NCBI GenBank assembly: GCA_037127255.1
Contig: JBANSL010000013.1
Coordinates: 9,116,188 to 9,180,187, forward strand
DNA from: Persicaria tinctoria
Taxonomy: Eukaryota > Streptophyta > Magnoliopsida > Caryophyllales > Polygonaceae
Direction of reading: 5' to 3'
DNA: 64,000 nt
Every line of letters starts with the position of its first letter. The first letter of the stretch is position 1. The notes under the pieces are model-generated. The model was not told the DNA's origin, searched no databases, and was given only the letters and a program-made list of their open reading frames with translations. The translations under genes and the position numbers were made by a program. Below, one piece after another: positions 19,972-31,287 of the stretch.

Positions 19972-20866
19972 ATTCTATAATAATGCATTGATCGAGTCCA
20001 ATTCACAAGTTGTAAATAAACATGCAATTAATCAATGAAGCAAATGAAAATCTCACAAAAACAATAATTGATCCAATATAATAAAGGAACCTTCATATGT
20101 ACTGTATAAATCATAAGAGGAGTTGACAGAGTCATCATAGTAGTAGAATTTAATCCCCTGGGCCCTGCGAGAGTGCCACTGGATTGGGAAATTCTTTTTT
20201 TTTTTTTGGTTTAATGAATTGGGAAATTCTAATACTAAATACAGTAGTTGATTGCATGTTCTTCTTAACTTCAAGTCTCACTTCCTCCTGGCATGGACTC
20301 AATTGGAAAATATCCTTTGTACATTAGTATCAATTTGATATCTTAGTATACTAATTGTAGGTTTATCTTTGAATTTGAATATCTATTCAAATTATTGTAG
20401 TATATTCAACAACCTTTCTTCTTCTTCTCTCTTTCTATTTCGCGGCCTCAAGTTCGAGGCATTTTCGGGAGGCTTGATGTGGTAGAAAATTCTAGGTGAA
20501 ACGGTCAAGGAGAGCTAAGAAACGCATCCGAAGCTCCTGAAATCGGAGATTCCCGAAGGGATGTGGATAAGAAGAAGATAATTGATATTGATATTCAATG
20601 ATCCGATTGTGACTTGTAATCGCTACGCTCATGAAAGAGAAGGCCTTGTGGTTGCATAGGGCATACCAATAAGAAGTAGTTTATTATATTATAAATTCTT
20701 TCTTTTTTTAATCTAATATCTATATATTCTTTTCAAATCATAGATATAAGAAATCACGGTTGGGAGGTCAAGATTACCCATAGCAGAAGACAAAAGACAA
20801 GTGACTAGATAATTATTTTTGGAATGCATTTATTATATAATCAACTTAAATAATATTGAGCATCAA
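19972..20866. other. Noncoding spacer with an LTR-like stretch
   Basis: No supported gene. The text around 20320-20470 (GATATCTTAGTATACTA, then pyrimidine-rich TTCTTCTTCTCTC) resembles the downstream half of a plant LTR, but no boundaries are visible. Confidence 0.3.
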
Positions 20867-21251
20867 TGTGAAAACAAACTAAAGATCAGCTACAATAAGT
20901 TGAAATAAGAGTGCAAAAGTATGGAAAATCACCAAGAACATTCAATGTTCTTCATATGAGTGCAGACGACAGCAAAAGGCAAATGTAAGAGCCCATGATA
21001 GGCGACAACAATCCCAAAACCCTACCAATCTTGGTAGTGAGTGCATTGCTATTTATATGGGTGCAAACAAAGGTTATGTGACTAGCACATGGTCCTAGCT
21101 AGATAGGGACAAAAGCCCTTATTACACAAAAGGACAAGAAAGCATAACTAAGGACATTTAGCTAGGAAATAAAGTCTTAATGGAAATGAAATAACATTGA
21201 TCATGATCAAGGATCATAACCATGAAGCAACCATAGAACATAATCTTCATA
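20867..21251 (-). repeat. 3' LTR of Copia 2
   Basis: On the plus strand it runs TGTGAAAACA to AATCTTCATA. The polypurine tract (C15 on plus, 21252-21266) follows directly. Confidence 0.93.
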
Positions 21252-21292
21252 CCCCCCCCCCCCCCTTCAAGTTGGGCATGATGGGAGACCAA

Positions 21293-24200
21293 TCAGACCC
21301 AACTTGACGAGAGGAAATGATGCTGTTTTTCACCAAGTGGTTTAGTGAGAAGGTCAGCTAACTGAACTCCAGTTCTAACATGTTGTGGGAGGAGAAATCG
21401 CTCTTGTAACTTCTCACGAACATAATGACAGTCAATCTTAAGGTGTTTAGTCATCTCATGGAACACTGGATTCTCAACTATGTGTATTGCAGATTTGCTA
21501 TCACATAATAGAGGTATAGGCAGTTGAACACATATTCTCAGCCTTTGCAAAACACCTTCAACCCATACCAGTTCACTTGCTAAGGTTGACATGCTTCTAT
21601 ACTCTGCTTCAGCAGAAGATTTTGAGACAGTAACTTGCTTCTTGGTCTTCCATGAGACCAATGATCCTCCAAGAAAAACACAATACCCAGTAAGAGACTT
21701 TGCACTGAATTGGCAAGCACCTTAATCAGCATCACAATAGGCAGACAACACCATAGAAGAATCTCTTGGATAATAAAGTCTTGTGGACACAGTTCCTCTC
21801 AATTATTTGACAACATGAAGTGCAACATCATAGTGTGGTTGCCTGGGCTCCACCATAAATTGACTTAGGTGCTGTACAACATAAGATATATCTGGTCTAG
21901 ACAAATTGAGGAACAACAATCTGCCTACCAACCTTCTGTATTTCTCAGGATCTTGCATTATCTGTCCATTATCAGTGGACAACTTTAAACCTCTAGGAAG
22001 AGGAAAATATGTTGCTTTGCATTCCATCATCTGGCAATCATCCAGAATATCAAGGATGCACTTTCTTTGATGTAGCATTGTTCCATTTTTATCATGCATA
22101 ATTTCGAGACCAAGAAAGTATCTTGCAATGCCAAGATCTTTTATGGTGAAGGCTATGTGCAGGGCTGCTTTGGTCTCATTTATACCAGTAATCAATAAAT
22201 CATCCACATACACTAAGGCAACAACAATGCCATTTTGAACCTGCTTAATGAATAATGAGTAATCTTCAATGGATTGCTCATATCCCAGGCTCTCTAAGAA
22301 CTTACACAACTCTGTGTTCCATTGCCTGGATGCCTGCTTTGGACCATAGATAGACTTCCTCAACTTACAAACCTGACCAGGTTTGCTAGTAACATAGCCT
22401 TCTGGAGGAATCATGTACACTTCTTCCTCTAGCTTTCCATGGAGAAAAGCATTATTCACATCTAGCTGATATAGATCCCAATTTCTGATAGTGGCTACTG
22501 CAATCAATATTCTCACAATGGAGATTTTAGCAACAGGAGAGAAAGTGTGCTTATAATCTTTCCCTTTGATTTGATTATAGCCCTTGGCAACCAGTCTTGC
22601 TTTGTATCTTTCCACTGACCCATCAGGTCTATACTTAATCTTATATACCCACTTGCTTCCAATGGCTTTATGATCAATTGGTGCATCCACTAATTCCCAA
22701 GTATCATTCCTCTCTAAGGCTTGAAGTTCTAAATTCATAGCATCAACCCATTTACTGCTTTGCACAGCTTGTTTAAAACTGTAAGGTTCTTGCTCAATAG
22801 CCATATGAACAAATGAGGTCACAACCTCATGATTCTCATGAATAGCATCCCCAAGCCACTCTGCTAAGAAGGACTGTGACATGGAAGTTCTCTGGCGACC
22901 ACTTCTGCAATCATAGTCTTGAAGACGTCTAGGCAGTATGTGCACTCTAACAGATCTTCTTAGAGGAGGGAATTCATTTAAGTCTTGCAATATTTCTGCA
23001 GACATATGATCATTGCTTCCAGTTGAAGCTAAAGAATCAGCAACCTGAGATGGCAAGGGTGACTGACTGGAATTTACATCTAAGTGTGTATTTTGAGGAG
23101 GAGAATAGCTATCTAAAAAGGTCATGGGATGAGTGGATGTGTATGTATCATCAGGTGCAGGGTTAACTAAAGGCAGTGAAGGATGAGTATAGTGATCAAC
23201 CTCACCCCCTTTTTCTGTATTCTCCTTGAAAGGAAATATGTCTTCCTTAAATATGACATCTCTGCTAACAAAGGACCTTTTATCATCTAGATCCCACAAT
23301 TTGTACCCTTTCTGAACAAAAGGATACCTAAGCAATACACATTTCCTTGCCTTAGCTTTCAGTTTGTCTTTGTCACTGTAAGACAAAGGAGAAAAGCACA
23401 GGCTCCCTATCACTCTCAGATCATCATAGGTTGCAGGCTTGTTGAACAATTTTTCATGAGGTGTCAACCAGTTCAATGTTTCTGTGGGCATTTTATTGAT
23501 GAGATGTGTTGCTGCTAAAACACACTCACCTCAAAACTTCAGAGGAAGACCAGCATGGAGTCTCAAGCACTTAGCTGTCTCAATAAGATGTCTATGTTTC
23601 TCTCCACTCTCCCATTTTGTTAAGGAGTATAAGGTATGGATTTTTGATGAATAATCCCTTTGAGAGCAAACAGATCAGTGCACTACCTTTGGACAAATTC
23701 AGTCCCATTATCTGTCCTCACTTTCTTTACTGAACACCCATACTGATTTTCCACACAAGCAATAAAGTCACTGATTGCTTTGAAGACCTGCAATTTGCTC
23801 TTGAGCAATAATGTCCAAGTAACTCTAGTGCAATCATCAACTATAGTAAGAAAATAAGAATGACCATCATAAGTGAGACATTTATATGGACCCCATAAAT
23901 CCATATGTATTAGATCAAAAGGCATGCTGAAAATATTCACACTTCTCTGAAATGGAAGTTTGTGATGCTTTGATAAAGAGCAAGATTCACAATGAAAATT
24001 ATCCAAAACTAAGGAACTAAACATCCTCAAATGTCTCAACTTACTAACAGAACTATGACCAAGTCTAGCATGAATAACTTCAATGCTTGAGCTAACTTTA
24101 TTACAACTTTTCACATGACTGTGATCATCTTCCGTCAAGCTTGATCTCTCTGACTGGATCTTGTATAAGCCATTCTCCCTGATGCTTGACAAATGCACCT

Positions 24201-25696
24201 TCTTAGAGCCAGTGTCTTGGAAATAACAATAAGACCTTGTAAATATGGCTATGAGGTCAATGTCATCAAGTATTTTTCCAACTGATAATAGTCTGTGCTT
24301 AAAATCAGGCACAAGTAATACATCATTCAAATTAATAGAGTTTGTCAACTGTAACTCTCCCTGTTCTGTAACAGACTTGATTGAGCCATCAGGTAAGCCA
24401 ATGTGAACTAGCCTATTTAATCTCTTCTTTTCAGATAATACATGGCAATCTGCTACCATATGATCTGTAGCCCCGGTATCTACAATCCATTCACCCTGAG
24501 ATTGCTCTTTCAACACAATATTAGCTATATTTATAGGGATCATACCAGCAAAATTAGCTGAAGAGGAGTTACTGCTCTCACTGTAATTCTTGCCTTTCAT
24601 CTTTTTGAGAATTTCCTGGTAGACTGCATTCACCATAGCAGAGTCTATGCCACCATTTACATCATCTTCAAGAGGAGAATTCTGCACCTGTGTACTCATA
24701 GAATCAACAGCATGAGTAAATCTCCTTCCAATTGTAGTGTTGGAGCTCTTCTTCTTTTCTTTTAACTCCTTGAACCAGTCAGGTATGCCATGGAGTTTAA
24801 AACATTGCTCAGTAAGATGTCCCTTCATGTTGCAATAAGTGCAAGTGGAATTAAGCTTAATCCTCTTAAGCTCTTTCCAGTCCCTTACTTCCTTTTTGAA
24901 AGGCACATTACTGGTGCCCGAAGGTCTAAACTGATAGGAATTTCCATTCCTATTAGCTGCCAGAGCAGTTGAATCAGCATTCATGCCTTGAGAGCCAACA
25001 TCATTAGTGGCCCCATTGCCACTTTCTACATGATGTAGAATGTAATAGGCCTTGTTAAGACTAGGCAAAGGATCAGTTGCCAAGATAGAGTTTCTAGCAG
25101 CTTCATATATGTCATTCAAGCTCATTAGAAGTTGCATAAGTCTGTTTCGGGACTCAATTTCTGTAAACTTCTTCTTTAAGTCACAAGTGCAGTTAGCCAA
25201 AGCTCCACAAGCACACTCTGGCATCTTCTCTAACACTTGCAGTTCATCCCAGCTTCTCTTAAAGAGATTATACAGATCTGCTAAAGACATGTTTCCCTGC
25301 ACAATATTGCTCATTCTCTTTCTGATTTGAAAAATGAGAGGAGCATTAGTTTGCCCATATCTCTCCATGATCTCATCCCATAATAGCTTAGATATGATGA
25401 GTCTATAAACATAAAGCCCTCTGCAATGTTCTTAGTCATAGAATTCAAAAGCCAACATCTCACCATATAATCAGCTCTAATCCGATCCATTTCTCAAGAT
25501 CAGCATGCCCAACTGCATGTCTAATACATGAGCCATATATAAAGACTAACTTGCACTTAGCACCAAGAGCCATGACAACCCCACGACTCCATGTCATATA
25601 GTTAGTTCCATCAAAAGGAATAACAACCAGTTATGCACCCGGATGATCAGAATTAGATAAGAACAAAGGATCTCTAGAGTTACCTTGTGCTGCCAT
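21293..25696 (-). pseudogene. Copia 2 gag-pol polyprotein, several lesions
   Basis: The start is the ATG at 25696 (MAAQGNS, FLSNSDHPG). The gag region is broken between 25370 and 25650. From 25368 the frame is open through the zinc knuckle CTYCNMKGHLTEQC, intact protease motif WIVDTGATDHM, integrase zinc-binding region (HARLGH, CESC) and core residues (HMDLWG, VRTDNGTEF) to 23683. Stops and shifts lie at 23492-23682. The frame 21803-23491 gives the end of integrase and RT with YVDDLLITG. Stops near 21722 and 21803 precede RNase H (21293-21661, KSSAEAEYRSM). A functional element would express one polyprotein cleaved by its own protease. Confidence 0.93.
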
Positions 25697-25790
25697 ATCT
25701 TCTGCTACTCTGTTTCCCGAGTTTTCCACCGAGAACATAAGCTATCTAGCAAGCAAAACAGCAAGAATCTCTGCTCTAATACCCAATACA

Positions 25791-25810
25791 AGCCTCTAGC
25801 TTTGATACCA
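25791..25810 (-). promoter_or_regulatory. Copia 2 primer-binding site (initiator tRNA-Met)
   Basis: The minus strand reads TGGTATCAAAGCTAGAGGCT directly after the LTR. The first 12 nt match the plant initiator tRNA-Met 3' end complement with one difference (A for G at position 9). Confidence 0.9.
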
Positions 25811-26195
25811 TGTGAAAACAAACTAAAGATCAGCTACAATAAGCTGAAATAAGAGTGCAAAAGTATGGAAAATCACCAAGAACATTCAATGTTCTTCATA
25901 TGAGTGCAGACGACAGCAAAAGGCAAATGTAAGAGCCCATGATAGGCGGCAGCAATCCCAAAACCCTACCAATCTTGGTAGTGAGTGCATTGCTATTTAT
26001 ATGGGTGCAAACAAAGGTCATGTGAATAGCACATGGTCCTAGCTAGATAGAGACAAAAACCCTTATTACACAAAAGGACAAGAAAACATAACTAAGGACA
26101 TTTAGCTAGGAAATAAAATCTTAATGGAAATGAAATAACATTGATCATGATCAAGGATCATAACCATGAAGCAACCATAGAACATAATCTTCATA
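25811..26195 (-). repeat. 5' LTR of Copia 2
   Basis: Same length as its partner, 385 bp. On the minus strand it begins TATGAAG rather than the usual TG, a boundary set by the exact ATCAA target duplication. Confidence 0.9.
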
Positions 26196-26478
26196 ATCAA
26201 AACTTTATGGAGTCTTGTTCCATTGACCCAGTTGAAGAGGCCTATGCACAGGCTTGCTTGTGAATTAGGGTCGCGAAGAGTTAAGAGTTAGAAGAGACAA
26301 GGTTAGGGCCGGATTAGGCCGCATTGATTAATTTAACCTCACAAATCCAACGGGTCAACTCGCTAGATCATCTTTATTAAAAAAAAATTAGTGGTTTTAA
26401 TTCAAGATAATCACGCATGCAATGTTTATTCTGTATTTTATAAAACTAAGAATTTTATTTCAAGAATTATATGATTAA

Positions 26479-26536
26479 GATGTTAGGAATCTCATATATA
26501 TCCTCAGCTCTCGCTCCTTTAAGCTCTTCGCACATC
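26479..26536 (+). mobile_element. Truncated LTR of the Copia 1 family
   Basis: TGTTAGGAATCTC through CTCGCTCCTTTAAGCTCTTC matches the first 55 bp of the Copia 1 LTR (6452-6506). The roughly 60 bp before it is also similar, so the match is longer than an LTR end alone. It is cut off by the MITE that follows. Confidence 0.65.
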
Positions 26537-26915
26537 CACTCATATTTTCCCCCGTTCAAGAAAACTTGTCATTTTAGTCATTTTAGTCTCGGACACAATT
26601 TTTAAGAAATTTATTAAACTACCCAAACTGCCCTAGTTAGCTAAGGCCAATTGCACTGTTACCTTGTTAATGTGAGTAGGTACGTTTGAAATGATTGCAA
26701 ATAATTACTCCATAGGATTCAAATTGTTTTGGCTTGGGGAGATGAGAGGTCACTGTGTACCACTTGTGTAGACAACCATTGCCCATCACATTAAATGGGA
26801 CAAAATAAGTAAGGGTAGTTTAGGAAATAATGAGATAATATCTAAAACAATAAGTTTTTTCGAACAAAATCTAAACTCTAAAATGACAAGTTTTCACGAA
26901 CGGATTGGATATATT
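26537..26915. mobile_element. MITE with CCGTTC-AAAACTTGTCATTTTAG ends
   Basis: The left end (CCGTTCAAGAAAACTTGTC then ATTTTAG) is repeated inverted at the right (CTAAAATGACAAGTTTTC then ACGAACGG). The middle contains AAACTACCC-type motifs on both sides. Flanks are TA-rich, consistent with a Stowaway-like element, but the exact ends are approximate. Confidence 0.6.
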
Positions 26916-27364
26916 ATTCTACTAACTTAGTATTTTGAGGTGAAGAGGAAGATTCGATTGGGTATCTCAAGATTGTTAAGATTGTTGTTGAATCCGATTC
27001 CAATTGTGTGCAATTTGCGTTGGCCATCAAAATTGATGATCAAATCGAATATGTATGTGATTTCAAGAACTTAACTCAAAATCACAAAACAGCAGCACTT
27101 GTACAGTTGTGACTTGTGCGGAAGGGCATACATTTGCTTAAAATTTGGAACCCGGCCCGTTTCATTACATTCCGAAAATGCGGGTCCCACTTTAATTGCG
27201 GTTCGCAATCAAAAGTGGGAATGAGGAACGAAGTGAACGAGAAAGACTTGTGAGATTTCAGATTCACCTGAATGAGAATGATGAACGGCTCGTTTTCCCT
27301 CTACAAACGAGCTCGAGCCGAGCCCGAGCTGTTCGGCTCAGATAACGGCCCTAATTTGCGGATC

Positions 27365-27520
27365 AGCTCCTCAAACCCATGGGCCGGCCCGTTAAAATAA
27401 GATTTACTTCCTTAAATGTCTCCATTCCTACTGCCAGTGCCCGCCTGCGCCTGCACCATTTCCAGCGTTTAGGGTTTATCGTGAATCGTGATCGCCCATT
27501 CTCTGCCTCCGACGATCGAG
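27365..27520 (+). promoter_or_regulatory. RPL28 promoter: site II motifs and telo box
   Basis: Between 27378 and 27390 the sequence CATGGGCCGGCCCG provides TGGGCC and its reverse complement. TTTAGGGTTT at 27469-27478, about 45 bp before the ATG, is a telo-box (AAACCCTAAA on the other strand). Site II elements combined with a telo box are known to co-regulate ribosomal-protein and growth genes in plants through TCP and TRB-type factors. No clear TATA box is seen, usual for this class. Confidence 0.7.
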
Positions 27521-28754
27521 ATGGCTACGGTTCCAGGCGCTTTGATCTGGGAGATTGTTAAGAAGAACAACTCTTTCCTCGTCAAACAGTTCGGCAATGG
27601 CACCGCCAAGATCCAATTTAGCAAGGAAAGCAACAATCTCTACAACGCTCACTCCTACAAGTACTCTGGTATCTCTCTTTTCTACTCCTCTCTCCGTCGA
27701 TTCCTCGTAGTTTGATTCATGGATTATATTTCAGTTTCCTTCAGAGTATCTATACTATGAAAATGTGAACGAGTGCAATTTTATGTTTTTATTTTTTTGG
27801 CAATTTGTGTCTGAAATGAGCATTGATTGATTGCTTAAAGATCAATTCAATGTTGGAAACTCGATATTCCAGTAAAATGATTCACGCTTCCATGAGATTA
27901 GTTTGTAAAATGTCATAGTTTTTTAGCTATGAAAGCCTCTATGGTGTTGGTTCAATTTTGTCTATAGGTATATTTTTGAAGCCTATGTTGTTGATCTATA
28001 TTGAAAGCAGTGTTGATTTTGTACAGGTTTGGCAAACACCAAGACTGTCACAATCCAACCATCAGGTACAGACAGTTCAGTTCTGCTTGCCACTACAAAG
28101 ATCAGGAAGCAGAACAAGCCTGCATCGTTGCAGCACAAGGCTGTGATGAAGGAGTTTCGTCGTATGGCGAAGGCTGTTAACAATTAGGTACAGATTATTT
28201 TACTGTATCACACACGAATTGATACTGCAATTCGTTTACCAGTTCTTTCATGGTTTATTGCTGGTTTGCAATGGTGTTTCTAAGTGCCTTTGTGATGGAC
28301 AGAACAAACCAGCTGCTTTATTGTAACCTTAAATTGATGTGAATGGAATGTTAATCCTTAGCAGTATTGACTGTTCTTAAAAGTCTGATTTTTAATTTGC
28401 TTATTTTCCAGTTTTCTGACAAAATGCATATCATAAATTAGATTGGAATAGCTGTTGCTACTTGCTACTTATAAATTTCAGATGTTATGGTCTAGTTGGT
28501 AAGAATAGAAGGGATACTTATAAATTTCAGATGTTATAGTCTAGCTTGCATTTTAAAAGCTTTCAAGGGTTTGCTATGTGATATTGCTGGCTTGCTGCTG
28601 TTGTGTGGTCCAGGTCAGTGACAACTACTACAGGCCAGACTTGAAGAAGGCAGCCCTTGCAAGGCTGAGTGTTGTAAACAGGAGCCTTCAGGTTGCGAAG
28701 TCGGGTGTTAAGAAGAAGACCAAGCAAGCAACTAGGATCCCTGGAAGGAAGTGA
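27521..28754 (+). pseudogene. RPL28: 60S ribosomal protein L28 (eL28) with in-frame stop
   Basis: Exon 1 is 27521-27668 ([17 protein letters not shown]), exon 2 is 28027-28187 ([10 protein letters not shown] to MAKAVNN) and exon 3 is 28614-28754 ([19 protein letters not shown] to IPGRK, TGA). Splice sites are GT-AG and phases fit. The last codon of exon 2 is TAG (28185-28187) where plant eL28 has Gln (NQV): one C-to-T change in CAG|GT. Translation would stop at 102 aa instead of about 149. No alternative GT or AG nearby avoids the stop in frame. Otherwise the coding sequence and promoter are intact. It may be a recent pseudogene, a null allele or a base-calling error. The family protein is a surface component of the large ribosomal subunit. 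Confidence 0.85.
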
Positions 28755-29185
28755 AGCTCTTGGTAATATGATTCTGTAAGACACTATCATCAGCTTTTAT
28801 CTGAATTTTCCTTTACCTTGATACCTTCCGGTATCTCTTTAGTTCCTCTTTAGATAGATATTTCTATTTTTTTGCTTCATACATGAATAGATGTGGCTCA
28901 GTTTTGTTGCTCAGATGTTTCCATAGTTGCAATTTGAAGAACTGTTTGGAGTACTGTTTGGCAACAATCTTTGCTTTACTAGTTCTCTCACACAGGACCT
29001 TATCATTGATTCGGGTAATGGAGGAGCAATAAGAAACACTAGTTGATTAGTGAAAAATGGTGTGTTCGAATTGAATGCAATTCCCTTTACACTAATCAGG
29101 AGAAAAAGAATTATCGAGGTCTACTTATTTGCCTTGGGCCTCTTAAAGTGGAACTTGAACGAATTGATGTTGAATGTGGTTTGCT
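28755..29185. other. 3' UTR of RPL28 and spacer
   Basis: A T-rich downstream region with no further frames. Poly(A) signals cannot be fixed by eye. Confidence 0.4.
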
Positions 29186-29935
29186 TCAATAATCATCTAC
29201 AAAGCTTAAAGAAGCTATATGCTTGACTTTGTACAGATCTTCACCTCCTCGTCCTTCGTCATCTGCTTCCATCAACCTTCTCTGAAACTTTGCTGGCATT
29301 TCAATTATCTTGAGTTCTCGAATAGTAGTCACAAACTTTAGTCCGTCTGGGATCATCCTTAGCTGGGCACATCCCATTACCTTAAGAGAGTACAGACAAC
29401 ACATTGCACCATCATCTATAGTCCACTCCTCCAAATTCGACAGCTCCCTGAGGTCCAAGAGTCTCAGTCGTCGAAACCCACTATCAGAGCAAACCATCTT
29501 TTCTCCAAGAAAGGAATTGAACCGCAAAGATAGGGTCCTAAGGTTAGGCAGCTTCTCTAACTCAATCATAGGATCTGCTGTCAATCGTGAGTTCCAGAGC
29601 AATAACTTTGTAAGATTGGAAGTCGAAAGATGTATAACATACCTTCATCTGAAGAGCACAAGATTCTCAGCAACTTCCAGCTGTTCTCTTCACTTAAGCA
29701 TCCTAACTCATGGATGTATCCCTGAGGATTCGCTTGCAGGCAAACGTGCTTATTGCTGGATGTAAGCACGACTTTGCTGCCTGATCTCCCCCGGGGGAAT
29801 GCTTCCGCTACTCCATTCCAAGCTTCAGCTGTCGTGTTACCGTCAAGCACCACCACTTTTTGAGTCAACCATGGATTCACTGGCTAACAAACTCCCGAGT
29901 CCATGGATTGCCAAGGAGACGACGGACTCCGCCAT
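29186..29935 (-). pseudogene. Collapsed CC-NB-LRR resistance gene
   Basis: On the minus strand the ATG at 29935 begins MAESVVSLAIHGLGSLLAS, a typical CC-domain start. Within 25 codons it joins, in another frame, to NB-ARC text (LTQKVVVLDG, AFPRGRSGSKVVLTSSNKH, GCLSEENSWKLL; kinase-2 to RNBS-C region). Near 29640 it shifts again into C-terminal LRRs (TSNLTKLLLW, IELEKLPNLRTLSLRF, PDGLKFVTTIRELKI), ending at TAA 29186. P-loop, the rest of the CC, ARC2 with MHD and most LRRs are missing. An intact CNL has 850-1000 aa, so this is a deletion-riddled relic of the RPP13/RPP8-like type. Confidence 0.85.
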
Positions 29936-30150
29936 CGGTGATCACGAGCAACAATGGAGAATTGAGGATTCGTCCATTTCCTTTGAAATGTCTTCGTGAG
30001 CTGCTGCAGTGTAATTTCCTGTAGGAAAAAAAATTCTTGAGAGACTCACTTTTTGAGTCAACCATAATTATTTTCTATACTCACAAATTTCAAATTGGGG
30101 GGCGATAAATTATCGTAGTACTCCTCCGATTTAAAATACTCTCTTGGTAT
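29936..30150 (-). repeat. 5' flank of the NLR relic, duplicated at 60305-60500
   Basis: CAATGG-AATTG, GTCCATTTCC, GTAATTTCC and then a nearly continuous block (AAAATTCTTGAGA, GACTCACTTTTTGAGT, CACAAATTTCAAATTGGGG, GTAGTACTCCTCCGATTTAA) are present in the same order at 60305-60500. In both places the block ends at a poly-T run that begins an inverted LINE tail. Confidence 0.7.
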
Positions 30151-30375
30151 TTTTTTTTTATTAAGTAAAAATTCTAGATCAAAGTCTAATTCTGGAGAGG
30201 TCGATGAGTCAGTAGGTAAAAACCGCATAAATATACCGTACAAATATAGAACAGACGTAACGAAACAAACAGAAACAAACTCTACAACAAGACGACCTAA
30301 ACAGAACTACCTCGTAAAAGTTGAGGAAGTCGGCGAAGAACGAAGTCAAGCACCACAAAACAGTAACACCACAGG
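30150..30375 (-). mobile_element. LINE 3' tail fragment
   Basis: Poly-T on plus, then TTATTAAGTAAAAATTCTAG, is the reverse of the shared 3' end (GAATTTTTACTTAATAA-polyA). About 220 bp are similar to 32268-32500, including ACCGTACAAATATAGAA and AACAAACTCTACAACAAG. The hairpin position (30200-30215) has lost perfect pairing. Confidence 0.65.
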
Positions 30376-30459
30376 CCAGCGGTACTGGGCCGAACCTAAG
30401 ATTTCAAAGGCCCGAGTCGAAATACGAAAATAGACCCTTTACTCTTTCTTTACAAATCA

Positions 30460-30490
30460 CTAGTGGGCTACCCCGTGCTACGCACGAGTC
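30460..30490 (-). mobile_element. Helitron 3' terminus
   Basis: On the minus strand CGTGC-GTA-GCACG forms a perfect 5-bp hairpin (30474-30486), followed 10 nt later by CTAG (30463-30460) and a flanking T. A GC-rich hairpin about 10 nt before CTRR with insertion before T is the Helitron 3' signature. The 5' end was not located, so the element's extent in the AT-rich region to the right is unknown. Confidence 0.6.
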
Positions 30491-31284
30491 TATCAATTTC
30501 TCGGCTATCAAAGGATTTTATATATGTTTAAGCTAATAATTTTTTTTAATAAATGACCTTCAATTATTTACGTTACCACATAAAATGTAACTGTAATTAA
30601 TAAGTTTATTTTATTTCCTACTCGTGTATTAAATTCTTATTAAATTCAAATACAAACGTAAAAAATTTTACTTTGTTACCATGTTAATTACAGTAATATT
30701 TTAAATTTCTGATGAATTTATATATAATTTATACTAAAACACTTTTTTACAAATAGTAGCAATTTTTTTTATTTACATTAATTATACTTTTTATATTCTT
30801 TAGAATGTGTAGTAATTATACTTATAAAATTAGTCTCTTTGACTTCTTATAAAGATTATTTATTTTATTTTTAGTCTTTTAATTTCTTATAAGATTATTT
30901 TTTTATTTTTTAAATCTTCAATATTTCTCATTTATTCTCTCATTTATGGCAAAAAAAGCTTCTTTAGTTTCTTATAAGATTTTTTTTTTTAAATCTTCAA
31001 TATTTCTCATTTATTCCCTCATTTATGGCAAAAAAGCTTCTTTTACTAAAGAGTAAGATTACCGAATTGTTAAAAAAAAGCATGTCATATATAATAAAAA
31101 ATAGGGCCGCTAAAAAATATTACCAATTTATGTATCCAACTTCTTAGGGCAAATTAACCTGAGCAATTTATGCCCAGGAAACCTAGATCAATAATGATAA
31201 CTATATAGCATAAAAAACATTGAATCAAGAACCAAAACAATAGAAGTCAACTTGTTATTCCACCATTCTTCATAAACCAAAATA
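30491..31284. other. AT-rich region with a local 80-bp duplication
   Basis: AAATCTTCAATATTTCTCAT and CATTTATGGCAAAAA occur at about 30912-30966 and again at 30992-31044. There is no coding signal. It may be the body of the Helitron ending at 30460. Confidence 0.45.
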
Positions 31285-31287
31285 ATA

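Larger units (their letters stand above)
20867..26195 (-). mobile_element. Copia 2: near-complete Copia retrotransposon
   Basis: Two 385-bp LTRs (20867-21251 and 25811-26195) flank a gag-pol region on the minus strand. By eye they differ at 9 positions (about 2.3%), so the insertion is fairly recent. The target duplication ATCAA is exact (20862-20866, 26196-26200). The primer-binding site TGGTATCAAAGC abuts the right LTR (25799-25810) and a long polypurine tract (15 G on minus) abuts the left one. Domain order gag, protease, integrase, reverse transcriptase, RNase H is that of Copia. Several stops and shifts disable it. Confidence 0.96.

Noticed and set aside
21252..21266. Poly-C run as sequencing artefact
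   Set aside because: It sits exactly where the polypurine tract of Copia 2 must be on the minus strand.
28140..28200. Rescue of RPL28 through an alternative donor or acceptor
   Set aside because: No other GT within exon 2 or AG before exon 3 restores the NQV reading. The codon before exon 3 (CCAG) lacks a preceding AG to include CAG.
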